The position numbers and the translations under genes were made by a program. A model generated the notes under the pieces. The model did not search any database and had not been told where the DNA came from. It saw nothing but the letters and a program-made list of their open reading frames with translations. Shown here in pieces: positions 25,964-34,574 of a stretch of 37,941 bases of DNA (the first letter of the stretch is position 1; every line of letters begins with the position of its first letter). This DNA is from Leptolyngbyaceae cyanobacterium CSU_1_4. GTDB taxonomy: Bacteria; Cyanobacteriota; Cyanobacteriia; Elainellales; Elainellaceae. The DNA lies in NCBI GenBank assembly GCA_012034615.1, contig JAAUPA010000015.1, positions 1 to 37,941 on the forward strand, in the 5' to 3' direction.

Positions 25964-27133
25964 ATGGGGCGAGTCGGAGTCTTACTACTCAATCTGGGAG
26001 GACCGGAGCAGCTAGAGGATGTCCGTCCTTTCCTGTTCAACTTGTTTTCTGACCCAGAAATTATTCGATTACCCTTTACCTGGCTACAAAAGCCCTTAGC
26101 TTGGCTGATTTCGAGCAGTCGGGCGAAAAAGTCGCAAGAAAATTACAAGCTGATTGGGGGCGGTTCGCCCCTGCTGCGGATTACTCAAGAGCAAGGACAA
26201 GCGCTGCAAGCTTCTTTGCAACAAAAAGGACAGGATGCCCAGATCTATGTGGGGATGCGCTACTGGCACCCGTTTACAGAAGAGGCGATCGCCCGCATCA
26301 AGCGCGATCAAGTCACTCGCTTAGTCATTTTGCCCCTCTACCCCCAATTTTCCATCAGCACCAGCGGCTCTAGCTTTCGGTTATTGGCAAAGATTTGGCA
26401 AGAAGATCCTGTCTTACAACAACAGGTTGACTATACGGTGATTCCCTCGTGGTACAAGCGCTCTGGCTACTTGAGGGCCATGGCAGATTTGATTGCACAG
26501 CAGTTAGATCAGTTCTCTGAGCCGGATCAGGTGCATATTTTTTTCAGCGCTCATGGTGTTCCCCTGAGCTATGTTGAAGAAGCAGGAGATCCGTACCAAA
26601 AAGAGATTGAAGATTGCACGGATTTAATTATGCAGGCGCTCGATCGCCCCAATGCGCACACCTTGGCTTATCAAAGCCGAGTGGGTCCTGTGGAGTGGTT
26701 GAAACCTTATACCGAAGAATCTATTGAAGCCCTAGCCGAGCAAGGCGTTGATAATTTGCTGGTAGTGCCGGTCAGCTTTGTTTCCGAGCATATTGAAACG
26801 CTTCAGGAAATTGATATGGAGTATCGAGAGGTGGCAGAACACGCGGGCATTCATCACTTCAAACGAGTTCCTGCTTTGAATACGCATCCAATCTTTATTG
26901 ATGATTTAGCAGATCTGGTGGTGAGCGCCATTAATACGCCCAGCCTTAAGCTAGATGAGGTGCCGCAAATGATGAAACAGGTCAAGATGTATCCTCAAGA
27001 GCGATCGTCGGGATGGGGCATGACCACCGTTGCCGAGGTATGGAATGGACGGCTGGCAATGCTGGGCTTTATTGCTCTCATTGTGGAGTTGGTGAGTGGA
27101 CATGGGCCCCTACACTCGATCGGGCTGCTCTAG
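25964..27133 (+). CDS. hemH: Ferrochelatase with C-terminal chlorophyll-binding (CAB/HLIP-like) helix
   Basis: Inserts Fe2+ into protoporphyrin IX, the last step of heme synthesis; membrane-associated in cyanobacteria. The ATG at 25964 gives the standard start [20 protein letters not shown]. The GTG at 25955, only 4 bases after AAAGGA, is an alternative that adds three residues. Catalytic regions include [25 protein letters not shown] (the active His) and [16 protein letters not shown] (the Glu pair). After a linker (about 325-345), the C-terminus [20 protein letters not shown] is a chlorophyll a/b-binding-type helix, characteristic of cyanobacterial and plastid ferrochelatases. The complete length is 389 residues. 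Confidence 0.96.
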   Translation: MGRVGVLLLNLGGPEQLEDVRPFLFNLFSDPEIIRLPFTWLQKPLAWLISSSRAKKSQENYKLIGGGSPLLRITQEQGQALQASLQQKGQDAQIYVGMRYWHPFTEEAIARIKRDQVTRLVILPLYPQFSISTSGSSFRLLAKIWQEDPVLQQQVDYTVIPSWYKRSGYLRAMADLIAQQLDQFSEPDQVHIFFSAHGVPLSYVEEAGDPYQKEIEDCTDLIMQALDRPNAHTLAYQSRVGPVEWLKPYTEESIEALAEQGVDNLLVVPVSFVSEHIETLQEIDMEYREVAEHAGIHHFKRVPALNTHPIFIDDLADLVVSAINTPSLKLDEVPQMMKQVKMYPQERSSGWGMTTVAEVWNGRLAMLGFIALIVELVSGHGPLHSIGLL

Positions 27134-27231
27134 CTTTCTGTCCACGCGGCTTGAGTGAGTTAGAAACCTGAACTGTCTGACGTTTGCCGCCGTTTGCCGC
27201 CAGGGCCAAGTAGGCTTCTGCCCTAGCTTCT

Positions 27232-28099
27232 CTACTGAGGCAGGAGTGGCAGCAGCAGTGTGACAAAGTAGTAGACCAAAGGCGCAGTAAATACATAGCT
27301 GTCTGCCCGGTCTAGGATGCCGCCGTGTCCTGGAATCAGTTGCCCTGAGTCTTTGACTCCAGCATCGCGTTTCATCATGGACTCTGTGAGGTCGCCCAGT
27401 AAGCTGGCGATGCCAATGAGTAGCCCCAGCGCCATGCCGCTCAGCGGGGCACCTGCCCACCCTAAATGCCATGCCCCAATCGTAGCAACGGCAATGCTTG
27501 CCATCACGCCAAAGACAGCGCCTTCTACAGTTTTCTTGGGGCTAATGTCGGTGAGGCGGGTGCGACCAAATAATTTTCCAAAGGCATAAGCCCCAATATC
27601 GGCTGCCCAAATACAAAAGAATGCCAGCAGCGTAAGGGTTAGTCCTTGGGGTAGCTCTTGGAGAGCGGGGAGGGGGGAAGGGGGGGAAATATCCACCCAG
27701 GGGAAGATCGCCATTGCCGCCGAGCGATCGCAGCCTGACCCAGTAGCTCGGTAAATAGCCGCCATAGAACAGCCCTAAAATGGAGGCTGAGATATCAGCA
27801 ATACTGGCAAATTTTGGCTGAAATAGAAGATAGAAGCAAATAAAAGTGCCAGCAACGGGCATGACCGCATCTGCCAAGGTGGGAGAAAGGGTCGAAATGA
27901 CGAGCAAGGCTTGGCTGACGACCAGGGTTGTTTTTCCGGCGGGAATCATCCCCTTTGCCCGGACAAGCTGGAAATACTCAAGCTGCCCCAGGTACACAAT
28001 AATGGCGAAACAAAGCGTGAAATACCAGCCACCCAAGAGAATCATCCCCAGAGCAAGGGCGATCGCAATAATGGCACTGAGGATACGAGGCAAGGGCAT
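27232..28099 (-). CDS. cdsA: Phosphatidate cytidylyltransferase (CDP-diglyceride synthase, frameshifted)
   Basis: An integral membrane enzyme that makes CDP-diacylglycerol from CTP and phosphatidic acid, the branch point of phospholipid synthesis. Starting MPLPRILSAIIAIALALG, it has several membrane helices. The family signature lies near the C-terminus (SLLGDLTESMMKRDAGVKD, PGHGGILDRADS). The frame breaks at 27700-27703, where four G on the plus strand should be three; the fix joins GGNGDLP to WVDISPPSPLP. The rebuilt length is about 289 residues, normal for the family. Both halves are fully conserved, including the catalytic region, and the gene is essential in bacteria, so an error in the sequence is likely. 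Confidence 0.9.
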
Positions 28100-28253
28100 A
28101 ATGTTCAGGTATGGGCAATTTTGATCTAGGGATTGCGATGCAATTTACTTTCAAGCCCAGAGACCTTAAGCCCAGATTAAGAATAACTTTGGCACATCTT
28201 GACGACTTTATCGTAACTAGCTTCAGAAGTTTTGTCTTGCAGAAGAAACGAGC

Positions 28254-28856
28254 TTAAATTACTTTTTCTCCACTGAGCACAAAAGTTGGATCAACCGCAG
28301 CAAAAACCTGGTGATTTCCTCGCGTTTCTAGACGGTTGACGGCAGACTGCACCACTTCAATATTGCGAGCTTGCAAGGTTGCTAGCCCTTCGGAAATAGC
28401 ATAGAGATTTTCAAAGTTAATCGCCGTTGCCACAATGCGCCCACCGGGTTGCAGCCGTTGCCAAGCGGCTTGCAAAATTACTTTCAGCGATCGCCCCCCT
28501 TCAATACAAACGCAGTCGGGCGCTGCTTGTAACTGTTCCAGGCAATCAGGGGCAATGCCTTCGATGATCTCTACGTTTTTGACCTGAAAGCGATCGCAGT
28601 TTCGCCGAATCAAACTCGCCACTTCTTCATCTCGTTCAACTGCGATGATGCGCCCCTGAGGACACAGCAACCCCGCCTCTACACTAATCGTCCCGGTGCC
28701 TGCCCCAATGTCCCAGAGCACTGATTGGGGCTGAAGGCGCAAATGGGACAGGATCAGTAACCGAATTTCTCGTTTGCTGAGAGGGATGCCGGGTAATTCT
28801 TCAAAAAGATGATCGGGAATACCAGGGCTAACAGAGTTCCAAAGGGGCGATGGCAT
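28254..28856 (-). CDS. cbiT: Precorrin-6B/cobalt-precorrin C15-methyltransferase (decarboxylating), CbiT-like
   Basis: About 200 residues from ATG 28856; a TTG three codons earlier is possible. The SAM motif is LWDIGAGTGTISVEAGLL, followed by IIAVERDEEVASLIRRN, the CbiT/CobL-C pattern. CIEGGRSLKVIL and LQPGGRIVATAI complete the fold. The enzyme methylates C15 and decarboxylates the C12 acetate in cobalamin-ring synthesis. No other cobalamin gene is adjacent, as is usual for scattered cyanobacterial pathways. General class I methyltransferases are the alternative, but the N-terminal GIPDHLFEELPGIPLSKREI matches CbiT. Confidence 0.85.
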   Translation of the reverse strand: MPSPLWNSVSPGIPDHLFEELPGIPLSKREIRLLILSHLRLQPQSVLWDIGAGTGTISVEAGLLCPQGRIIAVERDEEVASLIRRNCDRFQVKNVEIIEGIAPDCLEQLQAAPDCVCIEGGRSLKVILQAAWQRLQPGGRIVATAINFENLYAISEGLATLQARNIEVVQSAVNRLETRGNHQVFAAVDPTFVLSGEKVI

Positions 28857-29212
28857 GGGTAGCAAGAGAAGAGGATAGGGGGGCGATCGGGCTCAAGCGT
28901 TTGCCATGAAGCACTCAAGGGTGGATTGAGGGAAGATGAGTCGGGAGAGTGGGTGGGTGGCTGTAATTTAGAGAAAGGGTATCAACTCTGAACCTTTCCT
29001 CAAAGCAGGCTGCCGTGTATACGCAAGTCTAAACGGGCTTCGTTGCAGTCTTTTTCGCCATGGGCTTGGCTAGATTCAATGACTGGTGTGTATACGGTCG
29101 CTCAAAGCAGGGAAACCAGATTTTTAAAGTACGATTTAGCAATGCCTAAATTTTTAGGCTCTTCCCTCTATTGTCTATGGATGAATTTTTTTTGTCTGTT
29201 AGCTTAAAGTCT
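28857..29212. other. Intergenic region between cbiT and purH with paired short repeats
   Basis: No gene is seen in 356 bases. CTCAAAGCAGG occurs at 28999-29009 and 29101-29111, and GTGTATACG at 29015-29023 and 29088-29096, giving the order A-B-B-A. A 7-base-arm palindrome GCCTAAATTTTTAGGC lies at 29144-29159, about 55 bases beyond the purH stop, without a T-run. The cbiT promoter should lie in the left part. Confidence 0.55.
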
Positions 29213-30763
29213 TTAGTGCAAAAAATGGCGTACTCCTGTTAACACCATCACCAGCCCTAGCTCATTTGCCGCCTGGATAGAATCTTGATCTCGCAGGCTG
29301 CCCCCCGGCTGAACGATCGCCTCAATTCCTGCTGCCGCTGCTGTTTTAACCGAATCATCAAACGGAAAAAAACCGTCACTGGCAAGGGTTGCACCTCTAG
29401 CTTTGTCACCAGCTTGCTCTAGGGCGATTTTGGCTGAACCGACTCGGTTCATTTGCCCAGCCCCCACACCCAGGGTAGCGCGATCGCGGGTCACCACAAT
29501 GGCGTTGGACTTAACGTGGCGACAGACTCTCCAGGCAAACAGCAATTCTTCGAGTTGCGCTGGGGTGGGCTGGCGTTCGCTGACAATCTGCCATTGCGTG
29601 GCAGCAGCAGCGATATCATCTGCCCGTTGTACCAAAAAGCCTCCAGCAATCTGCTTCACCCGTTGATGAGTGCCTGTGACCAAATCAGGAAGAACCAAAA
29701 CTCTGAGATTGGCTTTAGCACCGAGAATCGGCGTAGCTTCAGGATCACAACCCGGAGCCACGACACATTCTAGAAATGTTTGGGTCAGGGCAGTGGCAGT
29801 GGCAGCATCAATGGATCGGTTGAGGGCAACAATGCCGCCGAAGGCTGAGGTTGAGTCGGCTTTGAAGGCTTTTTCGTAAGCTTCTCCCAAGGTATTGCCC
29901 AACGCCACGCCGCAAGGATTGGTGTGTTTGATAATGACCGCAGCCGCTTGAGTATCAGGAAACTCGGTGACAATTTGCCGCGCGGCTTCTAGATCCACCA
30001 AATTGTTGTAGCTCAGTTCTTTGCCTTGCAGCTTTTGGGCGGCTGTCCAACCTGTGGCAGAAGTTCCGGTTTGGTACCAGGCGGCGGGCTGATGGGGATT
30101 TTCGCCATAGCGAAGAGTTTGAATTTGGGTGCCAGAAAGACTGAACTGGTGAGGAATATGGTTAGGATCGAGGGAGCCTACAGACTGCTGAACGAGGTAA
30201 GTGGCGATCGCCCGATCGTAGCTTGCCGTATGCTCAAACGCTAGAAGGGCGCAGGCTTGCCGAAACGCTAAGGATGCATCGCCATGGTGCCGTAGCTCAG
30301 ACAAGTATTCGTCGTACTGATGGGGGTTGCAGAGAACCGTCAGATGGGCAAAATTCTTAGCGGCTGCCCGCAGCATCGCTGGACCACCAATGTCAATTTG
30401 CTCGATCGCCTCTTCTAGGGACACATTAGGCTTGGCGATCGTTTGCTCAAAGGGATAGAGATTAACAACGACCAAGGCGATCGGGCGGATTTGATGAGCT
30501 TCTAGCTCTGCCAAATCTTCGGGCAGGCTTTGCCGCGCCAAAATGCCGCCATGAATCTTTGGGTGAAGCGTTTTGACCCGACCGCCCAAAATTTCGGGCG
30601 AACCAGTGTAATCTGAAACCTTTGTCACCGGGATTCCGGCTTGCTTCAGCGTTTGCGCCGTGCCTCCGCTGCTGACAATATCGAACTCAAATTCCACCAG
30701 AGTACGCGCTAACTCTACCAATCCGGTTTTGTCAGAGGTACTCAGTAACGCTAGACGTGCCAT
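29213..30763 (-). CDS. purH: Bifunctional AICAR transformylase / IMP cyclohydrolase
   Basis: Catalyses the last two steps of IMP synthesis. The start is ATG 30763 (MARLALLSTSDKTGLVELAR), 9 bases after GAGGG; an in-frame GTG two codons upstream is less likely. The N-terminal IMP cyclohydrolase (MGS-like fold) has SSGGTAQTL, GGRVKTLHPKIHGGIL and VVNLYPFE. The C-terminal transformylase has LRYGENPHQ, IIKHTNPCGVA, SAFGGIVALNR and SDGFFPFDDSV. At 516 residues it is full length and intact. Confidence 0.97.
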   Translation of the reverse strand: MARLALLSTSDKTGLVELARTLVEFEFDIVSSGGTAQTLKQAGIPVTKVSDYTGSPEILGGRVKTLHPKIHGGILARQSLPEDLAELEAHQIRPIALVVVNLYPFEQTIAKPNVSLEEAIEQIDIGGPAMLRAAAKNFAHLTVLCNPHQYDEYLSELRHHGDASLAFRQACALLAFEHTASYDRAIATYLVQQSVGSLDPNHIPHQFSLSGTQIQTLRYGENPHQPAAWYQTGTSATGWTAAQKLQGKELSYNNLVDLEAARQIVTEFPDTQAAAVIIKHTNPCGVALGNTLGEAYEKAFKADSTSAFGGIVALNRSIDAATATALTQTFLECVVAPGCDPEATPILGAKANLRVLVLPDLVTGTHQRVKQIAGGFLVQRADDIAAAATQWQIVSERQPTPAQLEELLFAWRVCRHVKSNAIVVTRDRATLGVGAGQMNRVGSAKIALEQAGDKARGATLASDGFFPFDDSVKTAAAAGIEAIVQPGGSLRDQDSIQAANELGLVMVLTGVRHFLH

Positions 30764-30882
30764 ACTCACAACCCTCTTTCATGCGACCTATTCAGAATAG
30801 AGTAGATTGCGCTTCAGTCAAACTCAGGTGCCCAGAGCTCGGCGATCGCTCCCCTTGCAATTCCATTTAAACAACTTTGCCG

Positions 30883-30904
30883 AAATCCTGCTTAAATCCT
30901 GCTT
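30883..30904. repeat. 11-bp tandem duplication
   Basis: AAATCCTGCTT occurs twice in direct contact (30883-30893 and 30894-30904) in the 174-base divergent region between purH and the hydrolase gene. Confidence 0.85.
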
Positions 30905-30937
30905 AAGATACAGAAGGCGAACTCAACACCCAAAAAC

Positions 30938-31579
30938 GTGCCCCTCCAATCCTTATCAATTCCCGCTCAAACCAAGCCTGCCCAAGGCTTGCTGGTTGTT
31001 CTGCATGGCTGGGGCGCAAATGCCCAAGATGTTGCATCCTTTGCTCCGTATCTAGCGCTGCCCAACTATGCCATGGCGTTTCCCAACGCGCCGTTTCCTC
31101 ACCCTTACTCTGAGGCTGGGCGGATGTGGTATGGCTTTCCTGAAACCTATCGTTTTCAAAGCAGCGCGGCTTTCGGAGAGCAGCCGCAGTTGCAGGAAAG
31201 TCGGCAGCAGTTAGGGGCGTGGTTGCGATCGCTCGAATCCATCACCGGCATTGCCCTAGAGCAAACGGTCTTGGCAGGCTTTTCCCAAGGAGGCGCAATG
31301 ACATTGGACGTGGGCTTGCATCTACCGCTGAAAGCCTTAATTGTTCTCAGCGGCTATCTTCATGCCCCGATCGCCCCTCGCCCGTCTGCCGCTCCCCCCG
31401 TTTTAATGGTGCATGGTCGGCAAGATCAGGTCGTGCCTTTGTCGGCAGCCGTACAAGCTAAAGAACAATTAACGACAATGGGAGTGGCTGTGGAATACGA
31501 AGAACTGGAAATGGGTCATGAGATTCAGCTTTCTGTCCTGAAGTTGATAAAAAGTTTTATCGCAGAAAAGCTGTTGTAA
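30938..31579 (+). CDS. Alpha/beta hydrolase, carboxylesterase/phospholipase type
   Basis: 213 residues of the Abhydrolase_2 type. The oxyanion region is VVLHGWGANAQDV and the nucleophile elbow GFSQGGAM. The acid lies in HGRQDQVVP and the His in EMGHEI. The start is a GTG at 30938 (MPLQSLSIPAQTKPAQG). There is no signal peptide, so it is cytosolic. Substrate unknown; short-chain esters or acyl-protein thioesters are typical for the family. A short inverted repeat CTGCTG...CAGCAG follows the stop. Confidence 0.85.
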   Translation: MPLQSLSIPAQTKPAQGLLVVLHGWGANAQDVASFAPYLALPNYAMAFPNAPFPHPYSEAGRMWYGFPETYRFQSSAAFGEQPQLQESRQQLGAWLRSLESITGIALEQTVLAGFSQGGAMTLDVGLHLPLKALIVLSGYLHAPIAPRPSAAPPVLMVHGRQDQVVPLSAAVQAKEQLTTMGVAVEYEELEMGHEIQLSVLKLIKSFIAEKLL

Positions 31580-31661
31580 GCTGCTGAAGGAGAAAACAGC
31601 AGTAGGATGGGTGAAGCTGAGGTTAGATCAGCATTTTTAGGTCGTCATGAAGGGGGAACGA

Positions 31662-31874
31662 ATGAAAACCTTAAATTTTACAGAACAAGACGTTGATCGG
31701 ATGACGGACGCTGAACTTGCTAATTTGGCAAAGCGGCTAGAACAGGATGATTACCCAACCGCGTTTGAGGGGCTAGAAGATTGGCACCTGCTCAGAGCGA
31801 TCGCCTTTCGTCGTCCTGAAATGGTCGAGCCCTACCTATTTCTTTTAGACATGGAAGCCTACGACGAAGCCTAA
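31662..31874 (+). CDS. Small conserved cyanobacterial protein, DUF2555-like
   Basis: 70 residues, MKTLNFTEQDVDRMTDAELA to FLLDMEAYDEA. The central FEGLEDWHLLRAIAFRRPE matches what I recall of DUF2555. Acidic, soluble, no cysteine or membrane segment. I chose ATG 31662 because AAGGGGG precedes it by five bases; an ATG five codons earlier overlaps that ribosome site. It lies 25 bases before coaBC on the same strand, probably in one operon, but no role in coenzyme A synthesis is known to me. Confidence 0.75.
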   Translation: MKTLNFTEQDVDRMTDAELANLAKRLEQDDYPTAFEGLEDWHLLRAIAFRRPEMVEPYLFLLDMEAYDEA

Positions 31875-31899
31875 ATCTAGATCCAAATAGAGCGTAACC

Positions 31900-33102
31900 A
31901 TGCTTCAAGGCAAGCGCATTCTAATTGGAATTGGCGGGGGCATAGCTGCCTACAAAGTTTGTGAAGTGGTTTCCACGCTGGCGAAAGCGGGTGCTGAGGT
32001 GCGGGTCATCTTAACCCATGGTGCCCAACAGTTTGTGGCACCGCTAACGTTTGCCACCCTAAGCCGTCATCCCGCCTATACCGACCAAAGCTTCTGGCAA
32101 GCAACCCATCCTCGCCCCTTGCACATTGAGTTGGGGGAATGGGCAGAAGTGTTTTTAATTGCGCCACTGACCGCTAATACGTTGGGGAAGCTGGCGCACG
32201 GATTGGCAGATAATTTATTGACCAACACCGTTCTGGCTTCGGTCTGCCCCATTTTACTGGCTCCGGCAATGAATACAGATATGTGGGAACAGCAGGCGGT
32301 GCAGCGCAACTGGCAACAGGTGCAGACTGATCTTCGCTATCACACCCTCTCTCCGGGGAAGGGGCTGTTGGCGTGCGATCGCGTGGGCGCTGGGCGAATG
32401 GCAGAACCTCCGGAGATCTTGGCGCATCTAGAATCTTTGCTGCACAGCCCTCAACGAGATTTGGTGGGTCTGCACGTTTTGATCAGCGCTGGTGGGACTC
32501 GGGAGTATCTTGATCCGGTTCGATTTATTGGGAATCCATCAACGGGCAAAATGGGTGTTGCTTTGGCACGAGCCGCCGTGCATCGAGGAGCCGCGGTGAC
32601 GCTGGTTCATGCACCGATCGCTAGTCTGCCTCAGGGTGTGCGTTTGGTGCCCGTAGAAAATGCCGCAGCCATGCAGCAAGCCCTAGAAACTTATTTCTTG
32701 GAAGCTGATTGGACTGTTATGGCAGCAGCGGTGGCAGATGTGCGTCCGGCAACCTATAGCGCCGAGAAACTGCCGAAGCGATCGCTCCCTCCGCAGCTCG
32801 ATCTGGCACCCGTGCCGGATATTGTGGCAGGTCTCAGGGGCTTAAAGCAGCCCCATCAAAAGCTAATTGGGTTCGCGGCGCAAACGGGCGATATTTTAGA
32901 GCCAGCCTTAGACAAACTCCGGCGCAAGGGATTAGATGCGATCGTCGCTAACCCGATCGATCAACCAGACAGCGGGTTTGGGGGCGATCGCAATCAGGCG
33001 ATTTTCCTTAGCCATGACGGTCAGCAGCGGGCGATCGCGCCTTGCAGCAAATTAGAAATGGCGCATCATTTGTATAACTTTATTCGCCTGCTTAAAAGCT
33101 GA
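31900..33102 (+). CDS. coaBC: Bifunctional phosphopantothenoylcysteine decarboxylase / synthetase
   Basis: Makes 4'-phosphopantetheine from phosphopantothenate, cysteine and CTP in coenzyme A synthesis. The N-terminal CoaC flavoprotein has [17 protein letters not shown], the active His in [13 protein letters not shown], the PAMNTDMW motif and the substrate-flap Cys in [13 protein letters not shown]. The C-terminal CoaB domain has [25 protein letters not shown] and the AAAVADVRP strand. It is complete at 400 residues. Its stop lies 10 bases before a CTAG-bounded palindromic element. Confidence 0.95.
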   Translation: MLQGKRILIGIGGGIAAYKVCEVVSTLAKAGAEVRVILTHGAQQFVAPLTFATLSRHPAYTDQSFWQATHPRPLHIELGEWAEVFLIAPLTANTLGKLAHGLADNLLTNTVLASVCPILLAPAMNTDMWEQQAVQRNWQQVQTDLRYHTLSPGKGLLACDRVGAGRMAEPPEILAHLESLLHSPQRDLVGLHVLISAGGTREYLDPVRFIGNPSTGKMGVALARAAVHRGAAVTLVHAPIASLPQGVRLVPVENAAAMQQALETYFLEADWTVMAAAVADVRPATYSAEKLPKRSLPPQLDLAPVPDIVAGLRGLKQPHQKLIGFAAQTGDILEPALDKLRRKGLDAIVANPIDQPDSGFGGDRNQAIFLSHDGQQRAIAPCSKLEMAHHLYNFIRLLKS

Positions 33103-33112
33103 TACCCAGAAT

Positions 33113-33262
33113 CTAGTAGGCTGACAGCTTTGAAATGGGGGGTGGAGGGGTGGAATGGGTGGAGGGGTGGAAGTAGGTGGTGATGAGTGCCACCCACTCT
33201 ACTCCTCCACCCCTCCACCCATTCACTCCCAACCCCTCATTTCATCCTTGGCAGACTACTAG
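33113..33262. repeat. CTAG-bounded palindromic element, copy 3 (longest)
   Basis: The left end is CTAGTAGGCTGACAGCTTTG. The right end on the minus strand is CTAGTAGTCTGCCAAGGATG. Both arms continue into GAAATG and then into GGGGTGGA-rich (left) and CCCCTCCA-rich (right) sequence, so the 150 bases can fold into one hairpin. One end type matches the left end of 8167-8269 and the other matches its right end, so the two copies are in opposite orientation. It fills the gap between convergent coaBC and pspA. Confidence 0.7.
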
Positions 33263-33276
33263 CCCTATGTCTTTTC

Positions 33277-34010
33277 TTACCGTCCTTCTAACTTGGCTCG
33301 CAATTGTTCAAGCTCGGGATCGGCGCTGGGTAGGCTGGGAGAACTGCCTGCGGCGAACTGCGCTTTCATAGCCGCTAACTCATCGTCAATGCCACGATCG
33401 CCACTTTCCAATTCTTTAAACTGTTGCTCAATTGCGTCGCCCCTGTTAAGTTCTGCGATCGCCTCTGACCTTGCCTCCAGTTGCAGCACCTTTTCTTCCA
33501 TCTTTTCAAACGCCGATAAAGCGCTGCCCGTGCCAATTCGTCCCATCATTCATTCAGCTTCTCAGAAGCTTTTGCCGATCGGGCACGGGCAATATACATA
33601 TCCTTCTTCGTTCTGGCATCCGACAGCTTGCTTTCTAGCTTCGTCAAGTTTTGCTTAAGCTGCGACACAATGCCGCTTTGCTGTTGAATTTGGTCAGCCA
33701 ATGCCGCCGCCGTATCTTGATAAGACTTGCGCCGAGTTAACGCTTCTCGCGCCAGAGTATCTTCTCCTTTTTGCAAAGCTAACTGTGCCCGCCGATACCA
33801 TTCTTCGGCAGTGGCTTGAGATTGTCCGGCTTGGCGCTCAGTGCGCTTTTGAGTGGCGATCGCCTGTGCCACCGCTTGCCTCAGTTGGGTTAAATCATGC
33901 TGCATTTCAACGACCGTTTGTTCCAGAATTCTTTCTGGGTCTTCGGCAGCGCTAATCAAACTGTTAACGTTCGCTCGAACCACTCGCCCAATACGGTCAA
34001 AAAGTCCCAT
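33277..34010 (-). CDS. pspA: PspA/IM30 family membrane-stress protein (split by a frame break)
   Basis: A peripheral membrane-binding, coiled-coil ESCRT-III-like protein that protects or builds membranes (PspA/Vipp1). The start is ATG 34010 (MGLFDRIGRVVRANVNSLIS); the upstream extension to 34070 is not family-like. Long helices follow (EMQHDLTQLRQAVAQAIATQ, ALQKGEDTLAREALTRRKSY). The first frame stops at 33546 after EKLNE, and a second begins at the overlapping ATG 33549 (MMGRIGTGSALSAFEKMEEK) and ends LEQLRAKLEGR. Adding one T at 33549-33550 on the plus strand fuses them into about 244 residues, the normal size. The overlap (ATGA) could also allow coupled translation of two pieces, but a sequence error is more likely. 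Whether it is PspA or Vipp1 is unclear. Confidence 0.8.
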
Positions 34011-34150
34011 GACAAAATCCCAGCTACGCTTGAATGGAGATATTTTCAGTTCCCTCTCATGGTATCGCACCGCTTAGGAATGAAGGGGATGAGCCTCACG
34101 AATTTGAAACCGAACAAATTTCAAGAACAAACTTTTCAGCTAGGGGAAAT

Positions 34151-34223
34151 TTAGAGGATGTTTTAAAAGTATAGATTGTGCCCCGAATCGCCCTCAGTCT
34201 ATACTTTGTAAAACATCTTCTAA
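34151..34223. repeat. MITE-like hairpin with about 25-bp arms
   Basis: The left arm 34151-34175 (TTAGAGGATGTTTTAAAAGT, then ATAGA) and the right arm 34198-34223 are inverted copies differing at about three positions, with a 22-base loop. It lies 65 bases before the small gene at 34288. Such AGGATGTTTTAAAAG ends recall insertion-sequence termini, so this may be a minimal non-autonomous element. Confidence 0.6.
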
Positions 34224-34287
34224 GAGGGTTCACCGCCTAAGATGATAAGGTGAAAACTTCTTCCAAAAAACCATTTTTCAAAAAACT

Positions 34288-34542
34288 ATGGCTCGCTTCA
34301 ACCCCTACAGCATTCAACTTCAGCTAACTCGAATGTTTCAAGACGGACAATCTTTTTTTGCCCTCACCAAGGTGCAGGATTGGCTGAAAGAAAAGCAGCA
34401 AGACCCCAACGATTACGAGATTCTGTTCCATCAGCACATGGCACCCCCCGGATCAGATTGGGTGATGAAGATTGAGGTGGAACTGAAGCGGCGGGATGGG
34501 CAGCCGGTCGATGAGTGGTTGCAAAAGGAAGTGAATACTTAA
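34288..34542 (+). CDS. Small conserved hypothetical protein
   Basis: 84 residues, MARFNPYSIQLQLTRMFQDG to DEWLQKEVNT. Mixed helix and strand, no membrane segment, one Met/Pro-rich loop (HQHMAPPGSDW). I do not recognise a family. The start has an AT-rich upstream region and weak AAAACT spacing. Composition is similar to its neighbours. It converges with the MBOAT gene across 32 bases that contain a 16-base palindrome (34557-34572). Confidence 0.65.
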   Translation: MARFNPYSIQLQLTRMFQDGQSFFALTKVQDWLKEKQQDPNDYEILFHQHMAPPGSDWVMKIEVELKRRDGQPVDEWLQKEVNT

Positions 34543-34574
34543 GTTTTTAAGGCAAGGTTTTAAGCTTAAAACGG

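Noticed and set aside
29144-29159. Rho-independent terminator of purH
   Set aside because: The stem is AT-rich and no T-run follows on the minus strand.
31581-31602. Terminator after the serine hydrolase gene
   Set aside because: CTGCTG/CAGCAG is only a 6-base stem, without a T-run, and contains a purine stretch rather than a typical loop.
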